DNA of 64,000 bases. Origin: JBPCIX01 sp051005875 (GTDB taxonomy: Bacteria; Actinomycetota; CADDZG01; JAHWKV01). Shown here piece by piece: positions 24,865 to 32,678 of the stretch. Below the pieces are notes generated by a model. That model had not been told where the DNA came from. It saw only the letters and a list, made by a program, of their open reading frames with translations, and did not search any database. The stretch spans positions 11,207 to 75,206 of the forward strand of contig JBPCIX010000013.1 of NCBI GenBank assembly GCA_051005875.1, written 5' to 3'. The first letter of the stretch is position 1, and each line of letters starts with the position of its first letter. Position numbers and translations under genes: made by a program.

Positions 24865-25686
24865 GTGGCGAGAATTCTGGATACGATCCCCGCTTTTGAG
24901 CAGTTTGCTCGCAAGGCCGGCCTTGAGGGGCCGCTCATGCGTGAAGAGCTTTGGAAGAATATGTACCAGGCCGCACATAAGGATGTCTTCGAGGCATTTT
25001 TTGCTTCTCAGGGCGGGCGTGACGGCATGCACGCTCTGGCCCGCGAGCTTTCAAAGGTTCGCATGAAAGTGAATGAGGCCGTCCCAGAAATGCCAGGCCT
25101 TATTGAGCAGGTAGAGCCGAAGGTGCGGGCCCTTCTCGGCGTAGCTGAAGATCCGGCGCCCTTGCATGTGCTCATGGTCGGAACGTTTTCAACAAATGCA
25201 TTCGTCGCTCGCCTCGGCGACGACGTCGCGCTATTCCACTGCCTCGAATGGTTTGCGGGGGCCGGGCCCACGAGCGTTCTGATCGCGCACGAAGACGCCC
25301 ACGCGTGGCACCTTATTTCACTCGGCGAATCTCCGCCCGAGGATCTTGCCTACACGGCTTTTTACGAAGGTCTGGCAATTCAGGCTTCAAAAGCCGCCGT
25401 TCCCGACCGGCCCACCGACGACTATTTTTGGTACGGCGTCGCAGGCTTTGAAGAGTGGATGGCCGATTGCGAGAAGGACGAAAAAACTCTGCTCAAAAAC
25501 TTCCGTCAATCTCTAAAGCGCGATGACGCCACCGAGATGTTCTTTGGTAACGGGTTCATCGAGAAAAAGTGGCGAACCGGTTACTACATTGCCGACTTAC
25601 TTATGCGAAGAATCGATCGTCCCCTCGATGAACTCGTCAAACTCACCATCGATGAGGGCCGAGAGGCCATTAAGGACGCTCTGTAG
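24865..25686 (+). CDS. Putative zinc metallopeptidase (HExxH), function unknown
   Basis: 273 residues, starting with GTG directly after the glmS stop. I do not recognise a named family with certainty. The sequence IAHEDAHAWHL around 140-150 contains HEDAH (142-146), a HExxH zinc site, and a downstream YEGLAIQAS places a Glu at ~168, as in gluzincin-type peptidases (compare DUF2268-like proteins). There is no signal peptide or membrane segment, so it is probably cytosolic. The zero-gap position suggests co-transcription with glmS. Substrate unknown. Confidence 0.6.
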   Translation: MARILDTIPAFEQFARKAGLEGPLMREELWKNMYQAAHKDVFEAFFASQGGRDGMHALARELSKVRMKVNEAVPEMPGLIEQVEPKVRALLGVAEDPAPLHVLMVGTFSTNAFVARLGDDVALFHCLEWFAGAGPTSVLIAHEDAHAWHLISLGESPPEDLAYTAFYEGLAIQASKAAVPDRPTDDYFWYGVAGFEEWMADCEKDEKTLLKNFRQSLKRDDATEMFFGNGFIEKKWRTGYYIADLLMRRIDRPLDELVKLTIDEGREAIKDAL

Positions 25687-25701
25687 CAAGTGTGCTGCTA
25701 G

Positions 25702-27231
25702 TTGCTCCAAGTCCTCACTCCCGAACAGATGAGAAGAGCCGATCAGGCCACCATCGATTCGGGAACACCTTCGTTTGAGCTTATGCGGTCCGCCGGCGCA
25801 GCAGCGGGCCGGGCGGCGGTGGCAATGATGGGCGGATGCTACGGACGCCGGGTGGCCATAGTGTGCGGCAAGGGAAACAACGGAGGCGACGGTCTGGTCG
25901 CTGCGAACTACTTACACCGCCGCGGCGCGACGGTGAGGGCGATACTCCTCGAGGATCCGTCGACGCTTACCGGCGACGCAGCCATAGCGCTCCGAACCTT
26001 GTCATCCGGAATCTATTCGCCATTTGACATCGCCGCTTTTGATCGAGAGGCCAAGAGGTCTAGCCTGGTAATCGATGCGCTGTTTGGAACCGGCTTTCGG
26101 GGCGCTGCCCAGGGCCCCGTGGCTGAAGCTGTGCAAATCATCAACGATGCGGCGGTGCCAGTTCTGGCGATCGACATCCCTTCCGGCGTCGACGGCGAGA
26201 CCGGCGCCATTTCCCGAGTCGCCGTTAGGGCGACCAGAACGATCTGCTTGGCGGCCCTTAAGCCGGGCTTGCTTCTCGAGCCCGGAGCAAGCTCAGCGGG
26301 CGAAATCGAAGTAGTGGACATTGGGGTTATTACTGCAAACATCGAAAACGCCGCCTCAATGCCTGTAGCAGCCGACGTCGCACAAGTCTTGCCGCCTCGC
26401 TCCCCTACCTCGCACAAGCGCAGCGTTGGCAAAGTGTTGGTCATCGGTGGGTCGCCGGGAATGTCCGGCGCCGTGGTGCTTGCTTGCACGGCCGCATTAA
26501 GGACCGGGGCCGGGCTGGTCTGGGCGGCCGTTCCCCGATCCATTGCCGACCAGGTAGGTCAAAGCGCGACAGAGGTCGTTGTCGCAGGCCTTCCGGAAAC
26601 CCCAGATGGGGCGATCGAAGCAAGCGCCGTTGAACAGGCCCTAAAACTGGCCGGCCAAGCCGACGCAGTGGTTTTAGGGCCCGGACTCGGCCGGGAAGAC
26701 GAAACCGTAGAATTCGTGACCTTGCTCGCAGCAAAACTGGATAAACCTTTGATTCTGGATGCAGATGGGATCAGCGCCTTTGCCGGCAGCGCTGAACAAC
26801 TTCAGTCCGTAGCCGGGCCCGTGGTGATAACTCCGCACTCTGGCGAGCTTGCCGCTTTGCTCGGCACATCTTCGGCCTACATCGATGGGCTTCGAACCGA
26901 GAGCACTCTGAAAGCGGCATCCCTCACGGGTAAAACAGTCCTACTAAAGGGGGGGCCGACTCTGGTTGCCGATGCAAGGGGCAAGTTGGTTTTCGTCAAC
27001 CGGGGAACTGCGATCCTGGCAACGGCCGGAACCGGGGATGTGCTGGCGGGTGTCATCGGCGGCCTGGCTGCAGGCGGCAGCCCGTTGTTCGACGCTTCCT
27101 GGGCGGGAGCGTGGCTGCACGGCGTGGCCGGCCGAGTGGTCGGCGAGCTGCAGGGCGACCGCGGGATGTTGGCCTCGGATCTCCTCAGGGCTCTGCCCGA
27201 GGTCATCAGGGAAGTTGAGTCCCTGAATTGA
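25702..27231 (+). CDS. nnr: Bifunctional NAD(P)HX epimerase / ADP-dependent NAD(P)HX dehydratase
   Basis: Repairs hydrated NAD(P)H. The N-terminal YjeF-type epimerase domain (about 1-215) has CGKGNNGGDGLVAANYLHRRG and AIDIPSGVDGETG. The C-terminal dehydratase domain (about 220-505) has GSPGMSGAVVLACTAALRTG, LVLGPGLGR-like VVLGPGLGRED and the ATAGTGDVLAGVIGGLAAGG motif. The fusion of both activities in 509 residues is standard for bacteria. TTG start at 25702; overlaps alr by four bases. Confidence 0.94.
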   Translation: MLQVLTPEQMRRADQATIDSGTPSFELMRSAGAAAGRAAVAMMGGCYGRRVAIVCGKGNNGGDGLVAANYLHRRGATVRAILLEDPSTLTGDAAIALRTLSSGIYSPFDIAAFDREAKRSSLVIDALFGTGFRGAAQGPVAEAVQIINDAAVPVLAIDIPSGVDGETGAISRVAVRATRTICLAALKPGLLLEPGASSAGEIEVVDIGVITANIENAASMPVAADVAQVLPPRSPTSHKRSVGKVLVIGGSPGMSGAVVLACTAALRTGAGLVWAAVPRSIADQVGQSATEVVVAGLPETPDGAIEASAVEQALKLAGQADAVVLGPGLGREDETVEFVTLLAAKLDKPLILDADGISAFAGSAEQLQSVAGPVVITPHSGELAALLGTSSAYIDGLRTESTLKAASLTGKTVLLKGGPTLVADARGKLVFVNRGTAILATAGTGDVLAGVIGGLAAGGSPLFDASWAGAWLHGVAGRVVGELQGDRGMLASDLLRALPEVIREVESLN

Positions 27232-28352
27232 GCCGCGACGTTGATGCCCTTCCAACCTGGGCCGAAGTCGATCTAGGGGCAATAACGCGCAATGTGACTC
27301 GGCTGAAGAATCTGCTTACTCCCGCCACGCAACTCCTAACGGTCGTTAAGGCAGGCGGATACGGACACGGCGACACACAGGCCTCAGCCGCAGCCATCGC
27401 AGGCGGCGCGACGTGGCTCGGCGTGGCAAGGGTGCAAGAAGGCAGAGCCCTTCGTGACGCCGGCGTCGAATCGCCGATCCTGCTGTTGGCGGAACCACCT
27501 TCGGCTTCGGTGGCGGAAGTGGTGGAACTGGATCTCACGCCCACTCTTTACAGCGAAGCCACGGCCGACGCATTCACCGCAGCGGTCCGAGGCCGCTCGG
27601 GCAAAGTTGGCGTGCACCTAAAAGTTGATACCGGGATGCATCGCTACGGTGTTCCTCCCGGCAGCGCCGCACATTTCTGGAACAGGATTGAGTCCAGCGG
27701 GTCTTTGGAGGTTCGGGGAATCTGGAGTCACTTCGCCGTCGCGGAAGACGTCTTGAATCCCTTCACAAAGCAGCAGTTTGAGCTGTTCATGGACGTACTC
27801 GGCTCCCTTGGGTCCCGGATCGACGGAGTAATTCGCCATATCGCGAACTCAGCCGGAACAATCACTTTCCCCCAAGCCCACCTCGATATGGTGCGCTCGG
27901 GAATAGCCGCGTACGGGATTCACCCGTCGCCCGACTTGACCGAAGAAATAGAGCTTGACCCGGCGATGAGTCTGAAGTCCCGGATAGGCCTCATAAAAAA
28001 GCTGCCCAAGGGCGAACCGATCTCCTACGGACAGCGTTACACAATGCCAAACGAGGGCTTCCTTGCAACAATCCCGTGCGGATACGCAGACGGGATGCGC
28101 CGGGGGCTAACAAACAGGGGCGACGTCTTAATAAACGGCAAACGCTACCCAATCTGCGGGTCTATAACAATGGATCATTTCTTGGTAGATACGGGCACAG
28201 ACGAGATGGCAATCGGAGACGAAGTAGTCATCTTGGGCTCACAAGGCAAAGAGCAAATATCGGCCCAAGAAATCGCAGACAACCTGGAAACGATCCCCTA
28301 CGAAATAGTCTGCGGAATCAGCTCTCGAGTCCCCAGGATTTACCGCGGGTGA
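27228..28352 (+). CDS. alr: Alanine racemase
   Basis: PLP enzyme making D-Ala for peptidoglycan. The 374-residue protein has the PLP-lysine motif VVKAGGYGHG (Lys about residue 38) and the catalytic Tyr in IPCGYADGMRRGL. The substrate-binding segment ICGSITMDHFLVDTG is also present. TTG start overlapping nnr. The nnr-alr-tsaE-tsaB order is widespread; here a uracil-DNA glycosylase and a repetitive spacer intervene. Confidence 0.96.
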   Translation: MSRDVDALPTWAEVDLGAITRNVTRLKNLLTPATQLLTVVKAGGYGHGDTQASAAAIAGGATWLGVARVQEGRALRDAGVESPILLLAEPPSASVAEVVELDLTPTLYSEATADAFTAAVRGRSGKVGVHLKVDTGMHRYGVPPGSAAHFWNRIESSGSLEVRGIWSHFAVAEDVLNPFTKQQFELFMDVLGSLGSRIDGVIRHIANSAGTITFPQAHLDMVRSGIAAYGIHPSPDLTEEIELDPAMSLKSRIGLIKKLPKGEPISYGQRYTMPNEGFLATIPCGYADGMRRGLTNRGDVLINGKRYPICGSITMDHFLVDTGTDEMAIGDEVVILGSQGKEQISAQEIADNLETIPYEIVCGISSRVPRIYRG

Positions 28353-28363
28353 CGGGTGGGCGG

Positions 28364-28413
28364 GTGCCGAACCAGGGGGCGGGCCGCGTGCCGAACCAGG
28401 GGGGGCGGGCCGC
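28364..28413 (+). repeat. G-rich tandem duplication downstream of alr
   Basis: GTGCCGAACCAGGGGGCGGG plus CCGC (28364-28387) is repeated at 28388-28413 with two extra G. It lies in the 270-nt spacer 28353-28622 between alr and the glycosylase gene. The spacer otherwise shows only short C- and T-rich runs and no gene. TATAGC near 28590 might be part of a promoter for the next gene. Confidence 0.7.
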
Positions 28414-28622
28414 AGAACTCGCTGCCTGCCAGGGAACGATTTTGTGCCAACCCTATGCGCGGGTCCCCCAACTCTTCTTTTCTCAGCTCTCGTTGCCTTT
28501 TCGGGCTGGCCTGCAGCGAAACCTGCGGCCCACCCCTTTCTCCAGTTTGGCACGCGGCCTACCCCTTTGGCCGTGGTTCCGTTCCGGCTATAGCATTGGG
28601 TAACTTTTTGGAGGCGATTTAA

Positions 28623-29258
28623 CTGGTCTGGAATTCACTTGAGGACGTTAGAAACGAGGCACTTGGCTGCGTTAAGTGTGGGCTGCACACGGGGCGGACT
28701 CAGGTTGTTTGGATTGATGGGAATGTTGATTCGGACCTTATGTTTATCGGCGAGGCGCCTGGGTTTCACGAAGACCGACAAGGGCGGCCGTTTGTAGGCG
28801 CTGCGGGCAAGCTGCTCGACCAGATGTTGGCGTCGATCGGACTCGATCGCACCCAGTGCACGATATGCAACGTTCTTAAGTGCCGGCCCCCCGGTAATCG
28901 AAATCCCTTACCCGTCGAGATCGAGACCTGCAACCCTTATTTGGAAGCTCAGATCAAATTCATCGACCCTCAGGTGATCGTCACCCTTGGGAACTTCGCC
29001 ACTCGATTTATGCTCAAAAGCCAGGTCCCCATCTCGAGAGTGAGAGGGCAGAAATTCAAGCATGGCCGGGCTACAGTGATTCCCACATTTCATCCCGCGG
29101 CAGTCCTTCATGGGGGCGGAGCGGCCAAATCGCCTGCCATGGTCGCCATAAGGGCCGACTTCGGTCTCATCAGCGAAACGCTCGAATCCACAAGAAGCGC
29201 CGGGCAACCGGTCTTGGGAAAAGCCGAAGCGCCGATTGAGCAGGCTTCGCTCTTCTAA
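28623..29258 (+). CDS. Uracil-DNA glycosylase, family 4 (4Fe-4S), probable CTG start
   Basis: Excises uracil from DNA. The frame contains CVKCGLHTGRTQVVW near the N-terminus, the first Cys pair of the iron-sulfur cluster, then FIGEAPGFHED (motif A), CPP-like NVLKCRPPGNRNP with further Cys and the C-terminal PTFHPAAVLH. The first ATG in frame (28740) would cut off the Cys pair, so the gene must begin upstream. A stop lies at 28620-28622 and the next codon is CTG, 9 nt after GGAGG (28609-28613). No ATG/GTG/TTG is available. Its stop overlaps the tsaE start. Confidence 0.85.
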   Translation: MVWNSLEDVRNEALGCVKCGLHTGRTQVVWIDGNVDSDLMFIGEAPGFHEDRQGRPFVGAAGKLLDQMLASIGLDRTQCTICNVLKCRPPGNRNPLPVEIETCNPYLEAQIKFIDPQVIVTLGNFATRFMLKSQVPISRVRGQKFKHGRATVIPTFHPAAVLHGGGAAKSPAMVAIRADFGLISETLESTRSAGQPVLGKAEAPIEQASLF

Positions 29259-29824
29259 TGTCAAACCAAAAGCTGGTCGTCGAAACCCATTCAGCCGGCG
29301 AAACCGCTCGGCTCGGAACGGCGCTCAGCCCAGTCCTCATACCTGGTGACGTCATCGTACTTTCGGGAGATCTTGGCGCGGGAAAGACTACTTTTACCCA
29401 AGGGCTGGCGGTTGGCCTCGGCATCACCGAGAACGTAACAAGCCCAACATTCCTATTGATGAAGGAGTACTTCGGGGGCCGTTACCCTTTGATGCATATG
29501 GATATTTACCGGCTGGAGCGGATCCAGGAGGTCATCGACCTGGGCTATGACGAGTTTCTTGACCCCGCCGACATTGTTGTCGTCGAATGGGGAGACATGG
29601 TGGAGCCACTATTGCCAAAAGACCACCTTCAAGTGATTTTGCGGCATATCGATGACAACTCTCGCACCGTTGAGTTGGTCCCCAAAGGCGCCGACTGGCA
29701 GCCCCGGATGCAGACTGTCCGCATGCTTGTCAACGAGCTATTTTCCGCAGGCAGGAAGGCTGATCCCGGATACTTCGGTGACTTTGAGTTCGAAAACCTC
29801 TCCGGCCCCGAAGCCGCCAACTAG
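29258..29824 (+). CDS. tsaE: tRNA threonylcarbamoyladenosine biosynthesis protein TsaE
   Basis: ATPase that resets the TsaBD complex during t6A synthesis on tRNA. The 188 residues show the Walker A LSGDLGAGKTTFTQGLAVGL, SPTFLLMKEY and DIYRLERIQEVIDLGYDEF, all typical. It is ~35 residues longer than the usual TsaE at the C-terminus. Overlaps both neighbours by one base, part of a tsaE-tsaB-rimI-tsaD operon. Confidence 0.95.
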   Translation: MSNQKLVVETHSAGETARLGTALSPVLIPGDVIVLSGDLGAGKTTFTQGLAVGLGITENVTSPTFLLMKEYFGGRYPLMHMDIYRLERIQEVIDLGYDEFLDPADIVVVEWGDMVEPLLPKDHLQVILRHIDDNSRTVELVPKGADWQPRMQTVRMLVNELFSAGRKADPGYFGDFEFENLSGPEAAN

Positions 29825-30516
29825 TGCTGGTACTTGGGATTGAAACCTCGACCCCTTGGGCTTCCGTCACGATTGGATCTGAACAAGGCATTATCGGATC
29901 CTGCCTGGTGTCCAGAGGTGCCTCGCACGGCGAATTCATCCTTCCCGCGATTGAGTTCTTGATGACCGAAACCAACATTGGATATAGGAATCTTTCCGCC
30001 GTGGCCATCGGGCTCGGACCTGGCCTATTTACCGGAATGAGAATTGGAATCGCGACGGGCAAAACGCTGGCTCAGGCCCTTTCGGTTCCAATAGTAGGCG
30101 TCGGATCCCTCGACTTGCTTGCCTTCGACGTGAGGTATTCGAGCAAGCTGATTTGCCCCGTTATAGACGCGAAGCGCAAGGAGGTTTTCTTTGCTTTTTA
30201 CCGCCAGGTGCCGGGCGGAATAGCGCGAATCAGCAAGGAGTACATGGTTGGGTCCCCGGAAACGTTGGTGGCGGAGATTGAAAGCGCCGGAGAAGAGGTT
30301 CTTTTGGTCGGGAATGGGGCATTGCTATACCAAAACGAACTAATGGAGGCCGGCAGAGTGGAGTTTGGATCAATCGCAAATGCTTTCCCCGGCGCCACTT
30401 CATTGGTGGAGCTTGCCCTTCCCCGGCTGTTTCGAGAAGACTTCGACCGGCTGTTTGACCTGGAGCCGCTTTACATGCGGCGTACAGATGCCAAAATCAA
30501 TTGGGACAGATTATGA
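29824..30516 (+). CDS. tsaB: tRNA threonylcarbamoyladenosine biosynthesis protein TsaB
   Basis: Non-catalytic partner of TsaD in t6A synthesis. The 230-residue ASKHA-fold protein starts VLVLGIETSTPWASVTIG, with GLGPGLFTGMRIGIATGK around 62-80 and CPVIDAKRKEVFFAFY. GTG start overlapping tsaE. The stop overlaps the rimI ATG (ATGA). Confidence 0.95.
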   Translation: MLVLGIETSTPWASVTIGSEQGIIGSCLVSRGASHGEFILPAIEFLMTETNIGYRNLSAVAIGLGPGLFTGMRIGIATGKTLAQALSVPIVGVGSLDLLAFDVRYSSKLICPVIDAKRKEVFFAFYRQVPGGIARISKEYMVGSPETLVAEIESAGEEVLLVGNGALLYQNELMEAGRVEFGSIANAFPGATSLVELALPRLFREDFDRLFDLEPLYMRRTDAKINWDRL

Positions 30517-31085
30517 GCGCTCTTGCCCACGCCCCTGATTTCGATGCGAATGACATCGAGCTTGTACCAATGCGTCGCCGGCACGTTCGGCCGGTCATGC
30601 GAATTGAATCTCAGGTTTACGAGCGGCCATGGAGCGCCGCCTTGTTCCTTCAGGAGATCGCTCGCAGAGGGGACCGCTTTTACGTTGTAGCCCGGTATGA
30701 GGCGGCCGTGGTCGGATACGGGGGCATCATGTCGTCGGGCCTTGAAGCCCACATAACCACCATAGCCGTCGACCCCGTTTATCACGGTCGCCACATCGGG
30801 ATGAAACTCATGCTCTGCCTGATGGATGCCGCAATCGAGCGCGGCGGGCGAACCGTCTCGCTGGAAGTTCGTAAATCAAATGATTCCGCGCAAAATATGT
30901 ACGACATGTTTGGGTTCCAGCCGGTTGGTGTTCGCCGCGGCTACTACGTTGAGACTGGGGAGGATGCGATCGTGATGTGGGTCGACGGAGTTCACACCTC
31001 GCGATATGCCGATCGACTGGACGACTTGCGGAGCCGCGTAGAAGGTGGGCGTCACGATCGCGAAAACGATGAGGACGACTCGTGA
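30513..31085 (+). CDS. rimI: Ribosomal-protein-S18-alanine N-acetyltransferase RimI (GNAT family)
   Basis: GNAT-fold acetyltransferase. The ATG at 30513 overlapping the tsaB stop is preferred to a start 12 nt upstream. Visible elements: MRIESQVYERPWSAALFLQE, the acetyl-CoA pyrophosphate loop VDPVYHGRHIGMKLM (R/QxxGxG/A-like) and NDSAQNMYDMFGFQPVGVRRG-type C-terminus (shown here in part). The tsaB-rimI-tsaD order supports RimI. A charged C-terminal tail (DRENDEDDS) is extra. Confidence 0.88.
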   Translation: MSALAHAPDFDANDIELVPMRRRHVRPVMRIESQVYERPWSAALFLQEIARRGDRFYVVARYEAAVVGYGGIMSSGLEAHITTIAVDPVYHGRHIGMKLMLCLMDAAIERGGRTVSLEVRKSNDSAQNMYDMFGFQPVGVRRGYYVETGEDAIVMWVDGVHTSRYADRLDDLRSRVEGGRHDRENDEDDS

Positions 31086-32176
31086 GCGCCACCGAGGCCA
31101 CTATCCTGGAACTTCCAGAAGTTGAAGTAAAAACGTCGCCCCTGCTGGAAACAATCGAGCCAGACTCGGAGCCTAAACTCATTCTTGGAATCGAAACCTC
31201 TTGCGATGAGACTGCCGTCGCCATTGTTCGGGGCGACCGCGAGGTCCTGTCGAACGTCATCTCGTCGTCGGCGCCGCTTCACGAAAAATACGGCGGGATC
31301 GTTCCCGATATAGCCTCGAGAGCTCACGTTCAGGCGATCAACCCGGCAATTGAAGAGGCATTGAGCCAGGCCGACCTCACCTTGTGGGACCTTTCGGCAA
31401 TTGCGGTAACAAGCGGTCCGGGACTTATCGGGTGCCTGGTAGTCGGGGTGGCGGCAGCCAAGTCGTTAGCGTCGGTTCTCGAGGTGCCGTTGATCAGCGT
31501 GAACCATCTCGAGGCCCACATTTACGCTAACTTTCTCGAGAATCCAGACTTCGCTCCACCTGCCATCGGCCTGATCGTTTCAGGTGGCCACACTTTGCTT
31601 GTGAGGATGCACGACCACGGACTATACGAAATCATCGGACAAACCCTGGACGACGCGGCCGGCGAGGCATTCGACAAAATCTCTCGTTACCTTGGGTTGG
31701 GGTTTCCAGGTGGGCCGGCAATTGAGCAATCGGCCCTAAAAGGCGATCCCAACGCCATCAGGTTCCCAAGAGCAATGAGCGAGGACGGCTACAACTTTTC
31801 GTTCTCCGGCCCGAAGACTGCGGTGTTGAGCTACATAAACAAGTTGAAGGCAGACGGCAAAACCCCGGATATTCCCGATCTATGCGCGTCATTCCAGGAA
31901 GCAATCGTCGAAGTGCAGGTAACGAAAACCATCCGGGCCGCGCGCAACTTCGGAATTAAAACGGTGTTCATTTCAGGAGGAGTAGCCGCCAACCGAAGAT
32001 TGCGAGAACTACTCCAGGCTGAGTGCACGAAGATAGGCGCAACAATGTTCCACCCATCCCCCGTTTACTGCACAGACAACGCAGCAATGGTGGCCTGCTG
32101 CGGAGCCCATCGCTCTAAAAGAGGAATAAGAAGCGCAATGGACATAACAGCAGACCCAAACCTCCCCCTAGCCTAA
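31082..32176 (+). CDS. tsaD: tRNA N6-adenosine threonylcarbamoyltransferase TsaD
   Basis: Transfers threonylcarbamoyl to A37 of ANN-decoding tRNAs. The 364-residue protein has LGIETSCDETAVAIV after a ~36-residue N-terminal lead, the metal-binding NHLEAHIYANFLE (HxxxH), SGGHTLLV and GGVAANRRLRELL. GTG start overlapping rimI by four bases. Converges on groES with a 26-nt gap containing a GCGCC/GGCGC stem that may act as a weak terminator. Confidence 0.96.
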   Translation: MSATEATILELPEVEVKTSPLLETIEPDSEPKLILGIETSCDETAVAIVRGDREVLSNVISSSAPLHEKYGGIVPDIASRAHVQAINPAIEEALSQADLTLWDLSAIAVTSGPGLIGCLVVGVAAAKSLASVLEVPLISVNHLEAHIYANFLENPDFAPPAIGLIVSGGHTLLVRMHDHGLYEIIGQTLDDAAGEAFDKISRYLGLGFPGGPAIEQSALKGDPNAIRFPRAMSEDGYNFSFSGPKTAVLSYINKLKADGKTPDIPDLCASFQEAIVEVQVTKTIRAARNFGIKTVFISGGVAANRRLRELLQAECTKIGATMFHPSPVYCTDNAAMVACCGAHRSKRGIRSAMDITADPNLPLA

Positions 32177-32202
32177 GCGCCGCCGATGGCTGGCGCGAAG
32201 AC

Positions 32203-32496
32203 CTACTTTTTGGAGGCGACTACCGCCAGAATGTCTCGCTCATTCAGAATCAGCAGTTCTTCGCCCTTTACTTTCACTTCCGTGCCGCCATACTTCGAGT
32301 AGAGGACGCGGTCGCCGTTCTTAACATCCATGGGCACGCGCTTGCCTTCGATGTACGCGCCGGGGCCAACTGCAAGAACGGTGCCTTCTTGAGGCTTTTC
32401 TTTGGCTGTGTCGGGAATTACCAGGCCTGACGGAAGGGCCTCTTCTCCATCTTCGGGCTTAACGAGTACCCGGTCTGCTAGTGGCTTAAGATCCAT
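32203..32496 (-). CDS. groES: Co-chaperonin GroES
   Basis: Lid of the GroEL folding chamber. The 97-residue protein begins MDLKPLADRVLVKP and has the mobile loop EEALPSGLVIPDTAKEKPQE, then DRVLYSKYGGTEVKV. SD GGAGGT lies ahead of the ATG. A perfect CIRCE operator is upstream, so HrcA control is expected. No groEL accompanies it: the downstream gene is convergent tsaD. A GC stem-loop (32558-32572) is in the 5' leader. Confidence 0.96.
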   Translation of the reverse strand: MDLKPLADRVLVKPEDGEEALPSGLVIPDTAKEKPQEGTVLAVGPGAYIEGKRVPMDVKNGDRVLYSKYGGTEVKVKGEELLILNERDILAVVASKK

Positions 32497-32585
32497 TAAA
32501 TTACCTCCATGTTTGTGAGCGAACCTCAGAGTCCAGAGATCCTCAGAAATTTCATCGGGCGGGTTGCCCGCCTTACCCTAAGAGA

Positions 32586-32612
32586 TTAGCACTCTCGGCT
32601 ATTGAGTGCTAA
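32586..32612 (-). promoter_or_regulatory. CIRCE operator (HrcA binding site) upstream of groES
   Basis: TTAGCACTC (32586-32594), nine nucleotides, GAGTGCTAA (32604-32612): an exact match to the CIRCE consensus inverted repeat. It lies about 90 nt upstream of the groES ATG. Confidence 0.97.
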
Positions 32613-32627
32613 CGAGGGGGGCTATGA

Positions 32628-32678
32628 AAGGAGGGGGGAGCTAGGGAAGGAAGGAGGGGGGAGCTAGGGAAGGAAGGA
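32628..32678 (+). repeat. 23-bp purine-rich tandem repeat at the 3' end of the M23 peptidase gene
   Basis: The 23 bases at 32628-32650 (starting AAGGAGGGGGGAGCTAGGG) repeat exactly at 32651-32673, followed by a 5-base partial copy. The second copy overlaps the last codons and stop (TAG at 32664-32666, read on the - strand) of the peptidase gene. Six-G and three-G runs give quadruplex potential. Confidence 0.9.
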
